Source: Gemmatimonadota bacterium
Lineage (GTDB): Bacteria > Gemmatimonadota > Gemmatimonadetes > Longimicrobiales > Gaopeijiaceae
Length of the DNA stretch: 40,863 bases
Assembly (NCBI GenBank): GCA_028873825.1
Contig: JAPPNM010000051.1
Location: 1 to 40,863, forward strand
Direction: 5' to 3'
A program made the position numbers and the translations under genes. Of the stretch, positions 25,949-35,331 are shown piece after piece. Below the pieces are notes generated by a model. That model was not told where the DNA came from. It did no database searches and worked only from the letters and a program-made list of their open reading frames with translations. Position 1 is the stretch's first letter, and every line of letters starts with the position of its first letter.

Positions 25949-28056
25949 CGACCGGTTCGGCGACGGCCGACGAGGGAGGCCGGGCGGTTCCGCCGAACGC
26001 GGGCGCGGACACCGCCGCCGCCGTCGAACGGCTCGCCGTCGACACCGTCAAGGTCCTGGCGATGGACGCCGTCCAGAAGGCCAACTCCGGCCATCCGGGC
26101 ACGCCCATGGCCCTCGCCCCGGCCGGCTACGTGCTCTGGACCAGGCATCTGCGGCACAATCCCCGCGACCCCGGCTGGGTCGACCGCGACCGCTTCGTCC
26201 TGTCGGCCGGCCACGCCTCGATGCTCGTCTACGGCCTTCTCCACCTCACCGGCTACGACCTGTCCATGAAGGACATAGAGCGGTTCCGGCAGTGGGGCAG
26301 CAGGACGCCGGGACACCCGGAGTACGGCCACACCCCCGGAGTGGAGACCACCACGGGGCCGCTGGGACAGGGCGTGGCCAACACGGTCGGGATGGCGCTC
26401 GCCGAGCGCTGGCTGGCGGCTCGCTACAACCGGCCCGGGCACCGAATCGTGGACCACCGCACGTGGGCGATCTGCTCCGACGGGGACCTCATGGAGGGGA
26501 TCTCCCACGAGGCCGCCGAGATCGCCGGACACCAGCGGCTGGGCAAGCTGACCTGGATCTTCGACGACAACCGGATCACGATCGAGGGATCCACCGGCCT
26601 GGCCACCGCCACCGACCAGTCTCGGCGTTTCGAGGCGTACGGATGGCACACCGTCGCCGTCGAGGACGGCACGGACGTGGAGGCGATCGACGCGGCCCTG
26701 GCGGCCGCGAAGGCCGAAACGGAGAGGCCGACCCTCATAACGCTCACGACGACGATCGCCGAGGGGAGCCCGAACATGGCCGGCACTGCGGCGACGCACG
26801 GCGCCCCTCTGGGCGAGGCCGAGATCGAGGCGACCAAGCGCAACATCGGATATCCGTCGCTGGAGCCCTTTCACGTGGAGCCCGCGGCGCTGGAACACTG
26901 GCGGAGCGGCGCGGCGGGCTGGGCGGCGCGGCAGGACGCGTGGGAAAGGCGCTTCGCCGCCTACCGGGCGGCATACCCGGAACTCGCCGCCGACTTCGAG
27001 GCGGCCGCCCGGGGCGACCTGCCGGACGGGTGGGAGGAGAGGCTGCCCGACCTGCGCGGGGCCCCGGCGACGGCGACCCGGAACCACTCGGGCAAGGTGC
27101 TGCAGGAAGCGGCCCGGGCCCTTCCCACCATGCTCGGGGGCTCGGCGGACCTGGGCGGTTCGAACAAGACCGACATCTCCGGCGGCGGGGACCTTCTCGC
27201 GGACAATCCCGGGGGACGCATCATCCACTTCGGAGTGCGCGAGCACGCCATGGGGGCCGTCCTGAACGGAATGGCGCTCCACGGCGGCGTGCATCCCTTC
27301 GGGGGCACCTTCCTCATCTTCTCCGACTACATGCGGCCCGCCATCCGCCTCGCCGCGCTCATGGGACTGCCGGTCACCTACGTCTTCACCCACGACAGCA
27401 TCGGCCTCGGCGAAGACGGCCCGACGCACCAGCCGATCGAGCAGCTGGCCGCTCTGCGCGCCATTCCCGGCCTACTCGACCTGCGCCCGGCGGACGGCCC
27501 GGAGACGGCCGAGGCCTGGCGGGCCGCGCTGCGGCACCGGAAGGGGCCGTCCTTCCTGGCCCTGACCCGCCAGACCGTTTCCGTGGTCGACCGGGGTCCC
27601 GGACTGCCTTCCGCCGGCGGCCTCCACCGGGGCGCATACGTTCTGAGGGAGCGCGCCGGGGACCGCCTCGACGCCGTCGTCGTCGCGTCCGGCTCGGAGG
27701 TCGGGATCGCGCTGGCCGCCCGCGAAGAGCTGGCGGCGGACGACATCGCCGTGCGGGTGGTGAGCATGCCCAGCTGGCGTCTGTTCGCCGCGCAACCGCG
27801 GGAATACCGCGAGGAAGTGCTTCCGGGCGAGGCGCTCAAGGTCTCGGTCGAGGCGGGGAGCACCGCGGGATGGGAGCGCTGGGTCGGCGACGGGGGCATC
27901 TCGATCGGGATCGACAGCTTCGGCGCCTCGGCCCCCTGGCAGGAGATCTACGCACGGCACGGAATCACCGGAGCGGCGGTCGGGGACAGGATCCGGAAAG
28001 CGCTGGCGCACCGTCGCACGACTTCACCGCCGGCGGGGACGGCGACACCGCAATGA
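25945..28056 (+). CDS. tkt: Transketolase
   Basis: A 703-residue thiamine-diphosphate enzyme of the pentose phosphate pathway, moving two-carbon units between sugar phosphates. NSGHPGTPM near the N-terminus, [14 protein letters not shown], the ThDP motif [19 protein letters not shown] (about 177-195) ending in DDN, and [18 protein letters not shown] in the pyrimidine-binding half are diagnostic. The GTG start at 25945 overlaps the leuS stop by 4 bases, and the TGA overlaps the ATG of the receptor gene. The first 25 residues are a low-complexity extension ([20 protein letters not shown]). Confidence 0.97.
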   Translation: MTTGSATADEGGRAVPPNAGADTAAAVERLAVDTVKVLAMDAVQKANSGHPGTPMALAPAGYVLWTRHLRHNPRDPGWVDRDRFVLSAGHASMLVYGLLHLTGYDLSMKDIERFRQWGSRTPGHPEYGHTPGVETTTGPLGQGVANTVGMALAERWLAARYNRPGHRIVDHRTWAICSDGDLMEGISHEAAEIAGHQRLGKLTWIFDDNRITIEGSTGLATATDQSRRFEAYGWHTVAVEDGTDVEAIDAALAAAKAETERPTLITLTTTIAEGSPNMAGTAATHGAPLGEAEIEATKRNIGYPSLEPFHVEPAALEHWRSGAAGWAARQDAWERRFAAYRAAYPELAADFEAAARGDLPDGWEERLPDLRGAPATATRNHSGKVLQEAARALPTMLGGSADLGGSNKTDISGGGDLLADNPGGRIIHFGVREHAMGAVLNGMALHGGVHPFGGTFLIFSDYMRPAIRLAALMGLPVTYVFTHDSIGLGEDGPTHQPIEQLAALRAIPGLLDLRPADGPETAEAWRAALRHRKGPSFLALTRQTVSVVDRGPGLPSAGGLHRGAYVLRERAGDRLDAVVVASGSEVGIALAAREELAADDIAVRVVSMPSWRLFAAQPREYREEVLPGEALKVSVEAGSTAGWERWVGDGGISIGIDSFGASAPWQEIYARHGITGAAVGDRIRKALAHRRTTSPPAGTATPQ

Positions 28057-30131
28057 CCGACCGGGCCCTGCCGATGGTCTCGCGCCCCGTACCGTGGGCG
28101 ATCGCCTTGCTGGCATTGGGACAGCCTCTGCCCGCCGCGACAATGTCCGCGCAAGACACGACGGAAGTGGTCACGATCGGCGGACTGCGCGTCGAGGTGC
28201 CGCGGCCGACGGCGACCACCGGGGGAACGAGCGCCGTCGAAGTCTCCCTCGACTCGGCCGGCGCGGTGGCGGCTCCGACGATGGCGGAGCTCCTGCGCCG
28301 CATCCCCACCGTGCAGATCCGGGACAATTCGCGCGGGGAAGCCCAGCCCGACCTGCGGGGCGCCCAAGACCGCCAGATAGCGATCTTCCTGGACGGAATT
28401 CCCCTGACCGTGGGGTGGGACCACCGGACCGACATGTCGGTCATCCCTCTCACCGCCGTCCGCGGCATGACGCTGTACCGCGGTCTGTCTTCGATGCTTC
28501 ACGGCCCCAACGTGCTCGGGGGCGCCATCGAGTTCGACGTCAACCGGGGCGCCTCGCCGGACGCGGCGGTGCCCCCGCTTCTCGCGGCCCTCTCGCTGGA
28601 CCGGGAGGGAGGGATCGCCACGAGCGCGACGGCCGGCGCCAGGGTCCGGCGCAGCTGGGCGTTTCGCGGCGGAGCCGGATACCGCGACAACCCCGGCTTC
28701 ACCGTTCCCGCGGCAACGTGGGACGACGACCGGTTGAACCCGGATCTCCTGGCCGGCGCGAACGGCCTCCGCCTCAACTCGGACCGGCGGCTGGTCGACG
28801 GCTTCCTGGCCGCGCGTTACGACGGATCCGAAGGCGCCTGGTTCTCCGGCCTGGCCACCGTCTCCGACGCGCAACGGGGAGTGCCGCCCGAAGCGCACGT
28901 CGGGGACCCCCGTCTTTGGCGCTATCCCGGCCAGCTCCGCCTGTTCGCAACGCTATCGGGCGGCTCGGGCAGCCGGGAAACCGGCCACGGCGAGGGCGAG
29001 GTCGAAGTCAGCTTCGGCCTCGACCGCTCCGGGACGGAGATCGACGAATACGCCAGCGCGACGTACGACAGCGTGGTGGACGGAGAAAGCGGCACGACAA
29101 CCACGCTGACCGGGCGCGTTCTTGGAGATCTCGACTTCGACTCGGGCCCGGAAGTCCGAGCCGCCCTGACCGTTGCCAACGTGAGCCACGCCGAGGACTT
29201 CATGTTCGGCAACTCGTTGAAGTATCAGCAGCGTCTCTGGAGCCTGGGCGCCGAAGCGGAGTTCACCAGCGAACCCCTCCTCCTGTCCGGCAGCGGGGCC
29301 ACCCGGTGGACGCTGGGCGCCTCGCTGGACGGTTCGGACACCCCCCGCAGCGGCGACAAGGACCCCCTGGACCCGATCTGGGACTGGGGCGTGCGAACCG
29401 GCGCGAGCCGCACCATGGCGGGCGGCAACGTGCTGTTGCACGCGGGGTTCAGCCGCCGCACCCGCTTTCCGTCGCTGCGGGAGCTGTATTCCGGCGCCCT
29501 GGGGCGTTTTCGCCCGAACCCGGACCTGAGGCCCGAGAGTCTCAGGGCGGGCGAGGCCGGGATCACGATCAACGACGGCGAAAACCGGCTGCAGTTCGTG
29601 GCGTTTCACAACCGCCTGACCGACGGAATCGTGCGCGTGAGCGTCGTCACCCCGGACGGCGCCAGGTTTCAGCGCGTCAACCGCGACGAGGTACGCTCCA
29701 CCGGGCTCGAGGTCCTCGCCGCCGGCACCCTCGGGTTCCTCACTTTCGGCGGAAGTCTCACCTGGCAGCGGGTGCGAATCCGCAATCCGCACTCCCCCGG
29801 CCAGGAAGAGCGCCCCGAGTACGCGCCCGCCCTCTCCGGAACCCTGACCTTCGGTGCGATGGCCCCGGGCCAAGTGTCCGTGGACGGCTTCTTCCGCTAC
29901 CGGGGCGTCCAGTATTGCCGGAACTTCGAACGCACCGCCCTCGACGAGATGGAGGCCAGCGGCACGCTCGACTTGGAGGTCCGGCGGACCCTCCTCGGGG
30001 GACGGAGCGGATCCGGCGCGAGGATAGAGGGTGCGGCGGGCGTGGCCAATCTCACCGACTCGACCGTGCTCGACCAGTGCGGGTTGCCGCAGCCGGGCCG
30101 CACCTTCCGCATCCAAGTCAACCTCCGGTGA
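28053..30131 (+). CDS. TonB-dependent outer-membrane receptor
   Basis: A 692-residue protein with an N-terminal signal ([16 protein letters not shown]), a plug domain around residues 65-170 ([56 protein letters not shown]) and a beta-barrel with alternating hydrophobic strands. Such receptors import siderophores, vitamins or glycans with TonB energy. The end (FRIQVNLR) lacks the usual terminal phenylalanine. Two cysteines, in [10 protein letters not shown] and DQCGLPQPG, may form a loop disulfide. The ATG overlaps the transketolase stop (ATGA), an unusual operon mate. Substrate unknown. Confidence 0.9.
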   Translation: MTDRALPMVSRPVPWAIALLALGQPLPAATMSAQDTTEVVTIGGLRVEVPRPTATTGGTSAVEVSLDSAGAVAAPTMAELLRRIPTVQIRDNSRGEAQPDLRGAQDRQIAIFLDGIPLTVGWDHRTDMSVIPLTAVRGMTLYRGLSSMLHGPNVLGGAIEFDVNRGASPDAAVPPLLAALSLDREGGIATSATAGARVRRSWAFRGGAGYRDNPGFTVPAATWDDDRLNPDLLAGANGLRLNSDRRLVDGFLAARYDGSEGAWFSGLATVSDAQRGVPPEAHVGDPRLWRYPGQLRLFATLSGGSGSRETGHGEGEVEVSFGLDRSGTEIDEYASATYDSVVDGESGTTTTLTGRVLGDLDFDSGPEVRAALTVANVSHAEDFMFGNSLKYQQRLWSLGAEAEFTSEPLLLSGSGATRWTLGASLDGSDTPRSGDKDPLDPIWDWGVRTGASRTMAGGNVLLHAGFSRRTRFPSLRELYSGALGRFRPNPDLRPESLRAGEAGITINDGENRLQFVAFHNRLTDGIVRVSVVTPDGARFQRVNRDEVRSTGLEVLAAGTLGFLTFGGSLTWQRVRIRNPHSPGQEERPEYAPALSGTLTFGAMAPGQVSVDGFFRYRGVQYCRNFERTALDEMEASGTLDLEVRRTLLGGRSGSGARIEGAAGVANLTDSTVLDQCGLPQPGRTFRIQVNLR

Positions 30132-30175
30132 CAACCGGGGTGAGCATTCCGGCCCTCGCGGCGGCCGTACGCGGT

Positions 30176-30299
30176 CCGGCGCGGATGCATCGCCGTTCGA
30201 ATCTCCCATGGCCGCGGGCGGCCACCCCGCGGGGCTGAAACGCGCTGCGCTCGCTGGCGTTGTTTCATAGGAATGCCGGGGGGATTCTGTCCGCGGGCT
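30176..30299 (+). repeat. Copy of the dispersed element interrupted by a nested insertion
   Basis: CCGGCGCGGATGCATCGCCG with TTCGAAT (to 30202) and then AATGCCGGGGGGATTCTGTC (from 30272) are the right arm of the family, split by 68 foreign bases. The left arm is missing; the last recognisable match upstream is GCGGTCCGG at 30171-30179. Confidence 0.8.
30203..30270. mobile_element. 68-base nested insertion with GAAT target duplication
   Basis: Comparison with intact copies shows GTTCGAAT-[68 bases]-GAATGCCGGG, so GAAT (30199-30202 and 30271-30274) is duplicated. The insert holds CCGCGGGC...CCCGCGGGG and TGAAAC...GTTTCA (30236-30241 and 30262-30267), two inverted repeats, and no coding capacity. 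This looks like a very small non-autonomous element; chance repeat of four bases cannot be fully excluded. Confidence 0.6.
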
Positions 30300-30500
30300 A
30301 AGGCCCGAGCGTTCCCAGCGGGATCACGCTCACCCCGTCGGGCCTGGCGTATCCGTACCCGCGCTCGACGATGACCCCCAACGCGGCCGGCTCACCCCAC
30401 CGGCTCGTATCGACGCGACCGGCAAACTTCCGGAGCGAGCGCGCCGCGTCGCTCGACGGCCCCGTCTCGACGCTTCGCGGGGCCGGATTCCATGCTGAAC
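30298..30500 (-). pseudogene. C-terminal remnant of an unrecognised gene, ended by a repeat element
   Basis: The minus-strand frame ends SLRKFAGRVDTSRWGEPAAL, GVIVERGYGYARPDGVSVIP, LGTLGP and then TAG, where the TAG is the CTA of the element's right end (30298-30300). The strand-turn-strand look resembles the C-terminus of DUF4143 ATPases, but this is weak. Upstream to 30631 I see no further coding sequence; 30540-30600 is somewhat AT-rich. Confidence 0.35.
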
Positions 30501-30631
30501 ACTCCCGGACCGATAGTGGCAACTCGCTTCGACGCAAGGAAGACTAACTGAACGCAGACACGTTTTCAACAGTTTCGGAGACAGATTTTCGATGAACACG
30601 GAGACAATGATTCGCGCCGCCTTCACCGCCA

Positions 30632-31405
30632 TCAGATCACTCCCAGAACCTCCAGCGGCAGCCACCCCACCTTCCCGTCGGCCAGGACGACCTCGGCCCA
30701 CTCGCCCGTCCGTCTGTCGATTCGCACCTTGGTACCCTCGTGCAAGGTGAAGAGAGTCAGTCCGGCGTCCTCGGAAGGGGCGCTCAGGACCCGGGCCTCG
30801 GCACCCATGACGACCGCCTCCTCGGGCCGCGCCATCCCGGTCTCGCGGACCAGCAGCGTGGCGCCCAGGACGGCCGTCGCCACCGCCGCGGAACGGGCGA
30901 ACCGCCCGGTCGCCCGGCGCCATCCCGCCGGTCGCCCGAGCACGATCAGGACCGCGGCTCCGCCCAGGACGAGGTAGCAGGCGGCGACCAGCACTTCCAG
31001 GACGCCGCCGGGGATCAGGCCCAGCCACCAGTCGAACGCCGACAGGAGCCAGAAGCGCGGCAGGGGCTCGATCCGGTCCTGGAGGCGTTGGTTGACAAGC
31101 CCGAGGTTGGCCCGGACGTCGTCGCCGCCGGGATCCAGGCGGAGCGCCCGCTCGTAGTTGAGGACGGCCGGCGCTATCTCGCCGAGGCGGAAGTGGGCGT
31201 TGCCGAGGTTGTAGTACAGAGCGGCGGACTCGAAGCCGCCGTCGGCCACGGACCCGTAGGCGGCGACGGCCCCGGCGAAGTCGCCTTCCCGGTAGAGGCG
31301 GTTGCCCTCGGCGAAGAGGGTCTCCTGGGCGGCTTCGCGCGCCGGGAGGCCGGCGGTCCAGACGAGCGGCGAAAGGACCGCCGCAGCGACGGCGAGCCGC
31401 CTCAT
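30632..31405 (-). CDS. batE: BatE-like TPR/SH3 protein
   Basis: A 257-residue protein with a signal peptide (LAVAAAVLSPLVWTAGLPA). Two to three TPR units follow (LFAEGNRLYREGDFAGAVAA, SAALYYNLGNAHFRLGEIAP, AVLNYERALRLDPG), then two membrane segments (VLVAACYLVLGGAAVLIVLG and AVATAVLGATLLV) and a C-terminal SH3-like domain (ARVLSAPSEDAGLTLFTLHEGTK, GWLPLEVL). This is the BatE layout. It ends the operon; its ATG overlaps the batD stop (ATGA). Bat proteins form a membrane and periplasmic complex linked to stress tolerance in other bacteria, though the biochemical role is unsettled. Confidence 0.85.
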   Translation of the reverse strand: MRRLAVAAAVLSPLVWTAGLPAREAAQETLFAEGNRLYREGDFAGAVAAYGSVADGGFESAALYYNLGNAHFRLGEIAPAVLNYERALRLDPGGDDVRANLGLVNQRLQDRIEPLPRFWLLSAFDWWLGLIPGGVLEVLVAACYLVLGGAAVLIVLGRPAGWRRATGRFARSAAVATAVLGATLLVRETGMARPEEAVVMGAEARVLSAPSEDAGLTLFTLHEGTKVRIDRRTGEWAEVVLADGKVGWLPLEVLGVI

Positions 31406-33321
31406 GCCGACAGCTCCCTCGCCAGATCCGCCATGAGCGCCGCGGCGCGCTCGATCACCCGTTCGGGCGGTTCCCGCCCGGCCCCCGCCGGCGCGAATCG
31501 CTGCCGGTCGCAGTCGTCCAGGCAGCCGAAGAGTCGTTCGAGCGTTTCGCCGGACACCCCGCGGCGCCGCGCCAGACGCCCCGCCTCCTCGCGCAGAAGC
31601 CCCGCCTCGGCGACGTTCAGCCTGTCGGCCAGAAAGCCCTGCAGGGCGCCCGCCACTTCGGCGTAGAATCCGGCCGCGTCTCCGGCCGCCAGTCCCTTCG
31701 CCCGCGCCAGCCGCCTCCTCGCCATCCTGCGAGCCCTCCGGACCCTCGCGTAGGCCACGTCGCCCTCGATCCTGTCGCGGTGGCGCCGCACCGCCGCCGC
31801 CACGGCCACCGCCGCCAACGGCAGCAGCAGCACGATCCAGAAGCCCGCGGTCGCGTACAGCCGCGCCCCGGCCGGCCGGAGCTCCGGCGGGCCGATGCGA
31901 ATGAAGCGGATCTCCTCGCGGATGGGTTCGACCGCCGAGCGAACCGCGCCGCTCTCCGCGCCGGCCGCCGCCGCGTCGCCCGTGACGGCGACCTCGACGG
32001 GCGGCGCCCGCGAAGTTCCGTACGTGCGCGACCGCGGGTCGAAGTACGACACCTCGACCGCAGGAATGGTCACGTTGCCGGGCACCCGGGGGATGAGCAC
32101 GTATTCGTAGCCGCGGCTGCCCCCGATGCCGCCGCCTCGAGGCGCGATCTTCTCGGTTGTCTCGGGCGGGAACACCTCGAACTCGTCGGGGAAGTCGATC
32201 TCGGGAGCGCCGAGGGAGCGCAGGTTGCCCGTGCCCGTGACGTCGACGCGAAAGGCGAGCGCCTCGTTCGCGGCCACCTCGTTGCGATCGACCGAGGTGG
32301 ACACGTCCAGCCGGCCGACGTGTCCGGTGAACGACCCGGGGCGGCCCTCCGCCGGCGTAGGCAGAACCTCGATGGCGACGGGACGCGAGGCCACCGTCAC
32401 CGGGAAGCGGCGGTCGGCGAATCCGAAGGCGCCGAACAGGTCGTCGAAGGAGCCGCGCCGCCGGTTCGGCACCCGCACCTGGGCCTCGATGCCGAGCGGC
32501 TCGAGGGTGCGTTCGCCGGAGCCGGTCGGGAAGAGAGCGACGCGCCGGACGGTGGCCGTGAGGTATTCGCTGCCGTCCCGGACGACACGCTCCACCTCGG
32601 GCGCGTCCGGCTGCTCCAGCCGCTCGGTCCAGAACCCGGTCGCCTGCGGCAGCATCGATATCCTGTACGACTCGACGGTCACCCGGGTGAAGATCCGGTA
32701 CTCGACCACCACCGCTTCGTTCTCGAAGACCCGCGTACGGCTGACCTCGGTCTCGATGAAGAGGTCGTCGGCGGCGATTCCGTCGGCGGGGTCCTCCTCC
32801 GCACCCACGATTCCGTCCCGGGGCGCCGGCGTGTCGGACACGACCAGCGAGAGCGGCTCGGTCTCGTAGGTGCGGCCGCCGGCGGTCACCTTCACGGGGC
32901 CGATTTCGAAGACCCCTTCCCGGACGGCCTGGAATCGGTACTGGTAGGTCAGCGCAACGCTCGTGCGGCCGTTGGAGAACTGCACCGAGCTCGAAGTGCC
33001 CGACCCGAGGTACTGGCCGAATTCCTCCATGTCGGGCAGGACGGGCTCCGCGTCGGCCTGCTGCGCACCCCTAACCTCGACGTTCAGCACGAACTGGGCG
33101 CCCCACCCGACCTTCTCCGGGCTCAGGAAGGCGCGGACCTCGACCTCCTGGGCGTGGGCGGGGGCAGCCACGAGGCCGAGGACGACGAGCAGTCCGTGGA
33201 CAAGGCCCCGCGAGCACCGAGAGCGGCGAGGCGCCGGGCTGGCAAGGCGCGACGAAGGGGGAATAGCAGCGCTATTCGCCCGAGGAGCAACGCAGAGCGC
33301 AGCGATCCAGCGCGGATGCAT
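31402..33321 (-). CDS. batD: BatD-like protein with repeat-derived N-terminus
   Basis: About 639 residues from ATG 33321. The mature part starts after GLLVVLGLVAAPAHAQ. It is a string of beta-sandwich domains (VEVRAFLSPEKVGWGAQFVL, TYQYRFQAVREGVFEIGPV, DVTGTGNLRSLGAPEIDFP, FEVFPPETTEKI), then a membrane segment (FWIVLLLPLAAVAVAAAVRR near residue 480) and a cytoplasmic helical tail. This is the BatD/oxygen-tolerance layout. The only ATG near the signal peptide lies inside the dispersed element at 33190-33359, so codons for about 44 residues before the hydrophobic core come from the repeat. An internal CTG start is an alternative. batE overlaps its stop. Confidence 0.85.
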   Translation of the reverse strand: MHPRWIAALCVAPRANSAAIPPSSRLASPAPRRSRCSRGLVHGLLVVLGLVAAPAHAQEVEVRAFLSPEKVGWGAQFVLNVEVRGAQQADAEPVLPDMEEFGQYLGSGTSSSVQFSNGRTSVALTYQYRFQAVREGVFEIGPVKVTAGGRTYETEPLSLVVSDTPAPRDGIVGAEEDPADGIAADDLFIETEVSRTRVFENEAVVVEYRIFTRVTVESYRISMLPQATGFWTERLEQPDAPEVERVVRDGSEYLTATVRRVALFPTGSGERTLEPLGIEAQVRVPNRRRGSFDDLFGAFGFADRRFPVTVASRPVAIEVLPTPAEGRPGSFTGHVGRLDVSTSVDRNEVAANEALAFRVDVTGTGNLRSLGAPEIDFPDEFEVFPPETTEKIAPRGGGIGGSRGYEYVLIPRVPGNVTIPAVEVSYFDPRSRTYGTSRAPPVEVAVTGDAAAAGAESGAVRSAVEPIREEIRFIRIGPPELRPAGARLYATAGFWIVLLLPLAAVAVAAAVRRHRDRIEGDVAYARVRRARRMARRRLARAKGLAAGDAAGFYAEVAGALQGFLADRLNVAEAGLLREEAGRLARRRGVSGETLERLFGCLDDCDRQRFAPAGAGREPPERVIERAAALMADLARELSA

Positions 33322-33359
33322 CGCCGTTCGAATGCCGGGGGGATTTTGTCCGCGGGCTG
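33190..33359 (+). repeat. Full-length dispersed element between batC and batD
   Basis: A 170-base copy. It starts CAGTCCGTGGACAAGGCC and ends GATTTTGTCCGCGGGCTG, giving imperfect terminal inverted repeats. It contains the GAATAGC-AGC-GCTATTC hairpin (33262-33278) and the GCGCGGATGCATCGCCGTTC block. Its left end overlaps the batD signal-peptide coding region. This is the best type copy in the window. Confidence 0.9.
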
Positions 33360-33363
33360 CCCG

Positions 33364-33429
33364 CAGTCCGTGGACAAGGCCCCGCGAGCAACGGGTGAGG
33401 CGAAGCGGCCAGCGCGGATGCATCGCCGT
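33364..33429 (+). repeat. Second, truncated element copy next to the batC stop
   Basis: CAGTCCGTGGACAAGGCCCC at 33364, then ACGGGTGAGGCGAAGCGGCC and GCGCGGATGCATCGCCG; the right end is missing and batC's stop follows. The middle differs from the neighbouring copy and matches 5329-5345 instead, another sign of mosaic structure. Confidence 0.85.
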
Positions 33430-33430
33430 C

Positions 33431-34309
33431 CTACCAGTCCTTCCTGGGCCGCCGGCCCCTTGGCTGCGCGGTCTTCCGGTTGACTTCCCCGGGGTCCTCG
33501 GAAATCGCCTGCAGCAGGCGTTCCGCCTGTTCGGGAGTCAACTGCGCGGGCTGTTCTCCCGCCCGCCCCTCCCCTTCCCGCTCTTCGTTCGACTGCGGAG
33601 ACTCGCCGTCGCGTTGGTTTTCCTGCGGTCGGGACTGCTGTCCCTCGTCACCCCGGTCCTCCCCTTCGGAAGGATCGGCCCGGCCCTCATCCTGCCGCCC
33701 GTCCTGCGATTGCTCCCCCTGCTGCCGCTCGTCCTCGTTCTGCTCGTCCCCGTCCCGCCCCTCCCCGCCCTGCTGCTGCCGTTCCTGCTGCTCGAGCATC
33801 CGGAGCGCCATCTCCAGGTTGTGCTTCGCGTCCCGGTCGGCGGGGTCCAGCCTGAGCGCCTCCTTGTAGGCCTCTATCGCGGGCCCCGGCTGCTGCTGCC
33901 GCAGCATCGCGTTGCCCAAGTTGTACCACGCGCCCGGGCGCCAGTCCGGGTCACCGTTCTCCAGCGCCTCCAGGTACGCCTCCGCGGCCCGCCGGAACTC
34001 CTGGCTTCGGTAGAGCGCGTTGCCCTCGTTGAAGCGCGCCGGCGCGAGGTCCGGCACCTTCTCGAGCGCTTCGAGGTAGCGCGCGTGCGCCTCCTGGAAA
34101 CGCCCTTCCTCGTAGAGCCGGTTCCCCTCCTCGATCTCGCGGCGGCCTTCCTGTGCGGCGAGGGGCGCGGCCTGCGCACCGGCGGTCCCGGCGAGCGCGA
34201 GGGCGGCCACGCCGAACCGCACCAGCGAACCCGTGCCGCTCCGGGCCCGCGAACCGGCCCGGCCGCAAACGCGGCGGGCATACCCGCCAACAACTGAGAA
34301 CCTCCTCAT
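33431..34309 (-). CDS. batC: BatC-like TPR protein with charged tail
   Basis: A 292-residue protein. A long basic n-region precedes a hydrophobic stretch (FGVAALALAGTAGAQAAPLA), then three TPR-like units (EEGNRLYEEGRFQEAHARYL, ARFNEGNALYRSQEFRRAAE, AWYNLGNAMLRQQQPGPAIE). The last 120 residues are low-complexity, rich in Q, E, D, G and R, before a short conserved end (LTPEQAERLLQAISEDPGEV). This matches BatC, thought to be a periplasmic scaffold. The ATG overlaps the batB stop (ATGA). Its stop is directly followed by a truncated repeat element, which separates it from batD. Confidence 0.85.
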   Translation of the reverse strand: MRRFSVVGGYARRVCGRAGSRARSGTGSLVRFGVAALALAGTAGAQAAPLAAQEGRREIEEGNRLYEEGRFQEAHARYLEALEKVPDLAPARFNEGNALYRSQEFRRAAEAYLEALENGDPDWRPGAWYNLGNAMLRQQQPGPAIEAYKEALRLDPADRDAKHNLEMALRMLEQQERQQQGGEGRDGDEQNEDERQQGEQSQDGRQDEGRADPSEGEDRGDEGQQSRPQENQRDGESPQSNEEREGEGRAGEQPAQLTPEQAERLLQAISEDPGEVNRKTAQPRGRRPRKDW

Positions 34310-35331
34310 GCGACCTCCTCCGTCCGGGCGGACGGACGCCTCCCCCGCCCTGAAACCATGAACTCCAAAGCCAGAAACAGCAACGCCGCGCCCAGGAAGA
34401 TCTGATACTGCTCCTCGAATTCCGTAACTTCGCGCGATTCCACCTCCCGGCCACCCCCCGCAATCCGCTCCACCAGCCGCTCCAGCCCCCCCGCCCCCCG
34501 CCCGACCCGGTGATACTCGCCGCCGGTCTGCAGGGCGATGTCCTGCAGCGCCGTCTCGTTCAGGCGCGTGGTGATCACGTTGCCCTCGTCGTCGCGCCGG
34601 AACCTTCCCCCCCCGCTCCCCGCCGCGTCCGGCAACGGTACGCCCTCCGCCGACCCCACGCCCACCGTGTGGATCGTCACCCCGGCCTCGACCGCCGCCG
34701 CCAGCGCCCCGGCCAGACCGCCTTCGTGGTCTTCTCCGTCCGTCACCACAACGACGATGCGGTTTTCGGGCGGCGTCTCCTCCAGCGCCTCGACGCTCAC
34801 GCCGATCGCCCTGGCCAGGTCGGTGCCCTGCGTGGACATCGACTCGGGGTCCATGGCGTTCAGAAACATCATGGCCGCGCCGTAGTCCGCGGTGAGAGGG
34901 CTCTGCACGAAGGCGTCCCCCGCGAAGGCGACCAGGCCGATCCGGTCCCCGTCGAGGCGCTGGACGATGCGGCCCACCTCGATCTTGGCGCGCTCGAGGC
35001 GGCTGGGAGCGACATCTTCGGCGTACATCGAGCGGGAGACGTCGAGCGCGACGACCACGTCCTGGCCCTGGCGCCGCACCGTCTCCACGCGCGTGCCGAA
35101 CTGCGGCCGGGCCAGCGCCAACGCCAGCAGGGCGACCGCCGCGACTGCGAGCGAGGCCTTCCAGCGCCGGGCGGCGACGCTCACGGCGGGCCGGAGTCTC
35201 CGCACCAGGCGGCGCTCGCCGAAGCGGTCGAGGAGCGCGCGCCGGCGGCGGCCCGCGTACCAGTGGAGCCCCAGGAGCATCGGGACCAGAGCCAGGCTCC
35301 AGAGCGCGACACCGTCGCCGAAGCGGAACAT
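34306..35331 (-). CDS. batB: BatB, von Willebrand factor A membrane protein
   Basis: A 341-residue protein: N-terminal membrane segments (ALWSLALVPMLLGLHWYAG, ASLAVAAVALLALALARP), a VWA domain with MIDAS residues in VVALDVSRSM, GTDLARAIG and VVTDGEDHEGG, and a C-terminal membrane segment (IFLGAALLFLALEFMV). A glycine-rich stretch (PDAAGSGGGRFRRDDEGN) interrupts the late VWA region. This is BatB/BatA-type architecture with the VWA domain probably in the periplasm. ATG 35331 overlaps the batA stop by one base (TGATG). Confidence 0.93.
   Translation of the reverse strand: MFRFGDGVALWSLALVPMLLGLHWYAGRRRRALLDRFGERRLVRRLRPAVSVAARRWKASLAVAAVALLALALARPQFGTRVETVRRQGQDVVVALDVSRSMYAEDVAPSRLERAKIEVGRIVQRLDGDRIGLVAFAGDAFVQSPLTADYGAAMMFLNAMDPESMSTQGTDLARAIGVSVEALEETPPENRIVVVVTDGEDHEGGLAGALAAAVEAGVTIHTVGVGSAEGVPLPDAAGSGGGRFRRDDEGNVITTRLNETALQDIALQTGGEYHRVGRGAGGLERLVERIAGGGREVESREVTEFEEQYQIFLGAALLFLALEFMVSGRGRRPSARTEEVA

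Noticed and set aside
28053..30131. Thiamine-specific receptor linked to transketolase
   Set aside because: No TPP riboswitch or thiamine genes nearby; the operon link alone does not support a substrate call.
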